From: an uncultured Porphyromonadaceae bacterium | Lineage (GTDB): Bacteria > Bacteroidota > Bacteroidia > Bacteroidales > Muribaculaceae | DNA: 5,733 bases | Assembly (NCBI GenBank): GCA_947176615.1 | Contig: CAMWRO010000196.1 | Location: forward strand, 1-5,733 | Direction: 5' to 3' | Shown here: positions 4,979 to 5,733 of the stretch, piece after piece | Numbering within the stretch: position 1 is the stretch's first letter | Layout of the letters: the number at the start of each line of letters is the position of its first letter | Program-made: the position numbers and the translations under genes | Notes under the pieces: generated by a model | Database searches by the model: none | Told to the model about the DNA's origin: nothing | The model's input: only the letters and a program-made list of their open reading frames with translations

Positions 4979-5604
4979 AATTTGACAGCTTGATATTTGA
5001 CATGGACGGCACGCTGTGGGATGCCGTCGACAGCTATGTGGCTGTGTGGAACAGGACATTTGAATCGATGGGGTATTCCGTTTCGGTCACCCGTGATGAC
5101 CTCCTGCGCTACATGGGAAAGCCGCTTGAAGAGATTGTCGAGAGTATCGCGTCGTTTCTTCCTTCTGACAGGACGGGTGAATCCTATGACAGGTTGGCGC
5201 GCTATGACAGCGAGATGATGCCCGTGCTTGGCGGCCGGCTCTATCCGGGCGTGGCCGAGTGGTTCCCGCGGCTGGCCGACCGCTATTCTATATACATGGT
5301 CAGCAACTGCGGCCCTGACGGATTGAGAAATTTTCTGACATTTGCAGGCTTGTCGGCATATGTCACCGATACGCTGACCAATGGTGAGACGCATCTTCCC
5401 AAGTCGGGCAATATTGCCCTGCTCGCCCGTCGTAATGGCTTTAAATCTCCTGTCTATATCGGTGATACACAGGGCGATTGCGACCAATCACATGTCGCCG
5501 GTATACCGATGGCTCATGTCACATATGGTTTTGGCGAATGTCGCGATGCCGATTACTCTTTTTCGGATTTTGAATCTCTCGCCCGATTCCTTTTGGAAAA
5601 ATAA
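4975..5604 (+). CDS. HAD-superfamily hydrolase, phosphoglycolate phosphatase-like
   Basis: A protein of 209 residues, normal for a subfamily I HAD phosphatase with an alpha-helical cap. Motifs seen: I, FDMDGT (D9 nucleophile, D11 acid/base); a helical cap at about residues 15-80; II, SN at 110-111 (VSNCG); III, K143 (LPKSG); IV, GDTQGDCD at 163-170, with D164 and D168 as metal-binding candidates. All catalytic residues are intact, so a Mg-dependent cytoplasmic phosphomonoesterase is expected. The overall form resembles Gph/PgmB/PpaX-type enzymes, but substrate cannot be read from the sequence; phosphoglycolate, sugar phosphates, nucleotides or pyrophosphate are all possible. The ATG at 4975 overlaps the gldH stop (ATGA), so it is probably translated by coupling as the last gene of the rny-ricT-gldH unit. 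No strong terminator follows; 5605-5645 is AT-rich, with a 7-bp inverted repeat that overlaps the tRNA promoter. Confidence 0.9.
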   Translation: MKFDSLIFDMDGTLWDAVDSYVAVWNRTFESMGYSVSVTRDDLLRYMGKPLEEIVESIASFLPSDRTGESYDRLARYDSEMMPVLGGRLYPGVAEWFPRLADRYSIYMVSNCGPDGLRNFLTFAGLSAYVTDTLTNGETHLPKSGNIALLARRNGFKSPVYIGDTQGDCDQSHVAGIPMAHVTYGFGECRDADYSFSDFESLARFLLEK

Positions 5605-5624
5605 ATGTAAAAATCTTTTAAAAC

Positions 5625-5644
5625 TTTTGGTAGGTTAACCAAAA
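5625..5644. repeat. Perfect 7-bp inverted repeat over the tRNA -33 element
   Basis: TTTTGGT (5625-5631) and ACCAAAA (5638-5644) are perfect inverted copies around the loop AGGTTA. The left arm contains the TTTG -33 element of the tRNA promoter. No T run follows, so it is a poor terminator for the HAD gene. It may be an operator-like site or chance symmetry in AT-rich DNA. Confidence 0.4.
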
Positions 5645-5657
5645 AGTTGTAACTTTG
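5626..5657 (+). promoter_or_regulatory. Promoter of tRNA-Arg
   Basis: TTTG at 5626-5629 and TAACTTTG at 5650-5657 both match the Bacteroidota -33 and -7 consensus exactly, with a 20-base spacer. This is the best promoter in the window. Transcription should begin near 5662-5665, leaving a leader of about 16-19 bases before the mature tRNA. Confidence 0.85.
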
Positions 5658-5660
5658 CAA

Positions 5661-5672
5661 TCGCAATTGCGA
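5661..5672. repeat. 12-bp perfect palindrome in the tRNA leader
   Basis: TCGCAATTGCGA is its own reverse complement. It sits at the predicted transcription start, between the -7 box and the tRNA, and would be removed during 5' maturation by RNase P. It may be a protein-binding dyad at +1 or may simply be chance. Confidence 0.45.
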
Positions 5673-5680
5673 GAGAGCAA

Positions 5681-5733
5681 GGCTCCTTAGCTCAACTGAA
5701 TAGAGCATCTGACTACGGATCAGAAGGTTACAG
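5681..5733 (+). tRNA. tRNA-Arg(ACG), 3' end cut by window edge
   Basis: The first 53 bases of a tRNA are present. The acceptor 5' strand is GGCTCCT (5681-5687), followed by T8 and A9. The D stem GCTC/GAGC (5690-5693 and 5703-5706) closes a 9-base loop. The anticodon stem TCTGA/TCAGA (5708-5712 and 5720-5724) is perfect. The loop CTACGGA carries anticodon ACG at 5715-5717, reading CGN arginine codons once A34 is deaminated to inosine. The 5-base variable loop AGGTT and the first T-stem bases follow; the T loop and acceptor 3' strand lie beyond the edge. The D loop AACTGAATA has A where G19 is normal; A15 and T48 are compatible with a Levitt pair. Confidence 0.95.

Noticed and set aside
1..5733. 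CRISPR array, insertion sequence, phage or defence genes
   Set aside because: No regularly spaced direct repeats, transposase, integrase or terminal inverted repeats were seen; the protein-coding content is ordinary core chromosome.

Overview
The window looks like chromosomal DNA from a member of the Bacteroidales (Bacteroidota), possibly the Muribaculaceae, although the family-level guess is weak. The evidence is: promoter elements of the Bacteroidota type (TTTG, about 20 bases, then TAnnTTTG); a GldH-family lipoprotein; an ECF sigma factor of the form typical of the phylum; poorly developed Shine-Dalgarno sites; and a Bacteroidota-type RicT/PSP1 protein with an extra N-terminal cysteine cluster and a long C-terminal tail. 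Almost everything reads rightward. The exception is the 5' end of a sigma factor gene at the left edge, which runs off the window on the minus strand.

Layout. Bases 1-215 (minus) are the first 71 codons of an ECF sigma factor, with a matching minus-strand promoter element at 273-280. Bases 216-673 contain no convincing protein gene. They are AT-rich to about 440. They then hold a GC-richer stretch that can fold into a long rod and ends in a clear intrinsic terminator (580-613), so I call a candidate small RNA there. A new promoter at 623-656 starts the next unit: a small coiled-coil protein resembling ZapB in size and form (674-967), then zapA (972-1271). The 219 bases between zapA and rny have no ORF, but their ends pair over about 15 base pairs and they contain internal hairpins. 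Shape, length and position after zapA suggest a 6S-like RNA. Next comes a tight cluster: rny (RNase Y, 1491-3032), ricT (PSP1/YaaT family, 3045-4514), gldH (4511-4978) and a HAD phosphatase (4975-5604). The last two junctions are ATGA stop/start overlaps. A perfect Bacteroidota promoter (5626-5657) and the first 53 bases of tRNA-Arg(ACG) close the window.

How the genes fit together. The left part concerns cell division (a ZapB-like coiled coil with ZapA, both expected at the FtsZ ring). The central part concerns RNA turnover: RNase Y is the membrane-anchored endonuclease, and in Bacillus subtilis RicT belongs to the iron-sulfur RicA-RicF-RicT complex that directs RNase Y to certain transcripts. 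Their adjacency here, without ricA or ricF in view, is the most suggestive functional signal. It is strengthened by three CX4CC cysteine clusters in RicT and by a basic, disordered, QGD-repeat tail that could bind RNA or a partner. The two candidate non-coding RNAs are the least described parts of the window. Everything is inferred by reading the sequence; no searches or folding programs were run.
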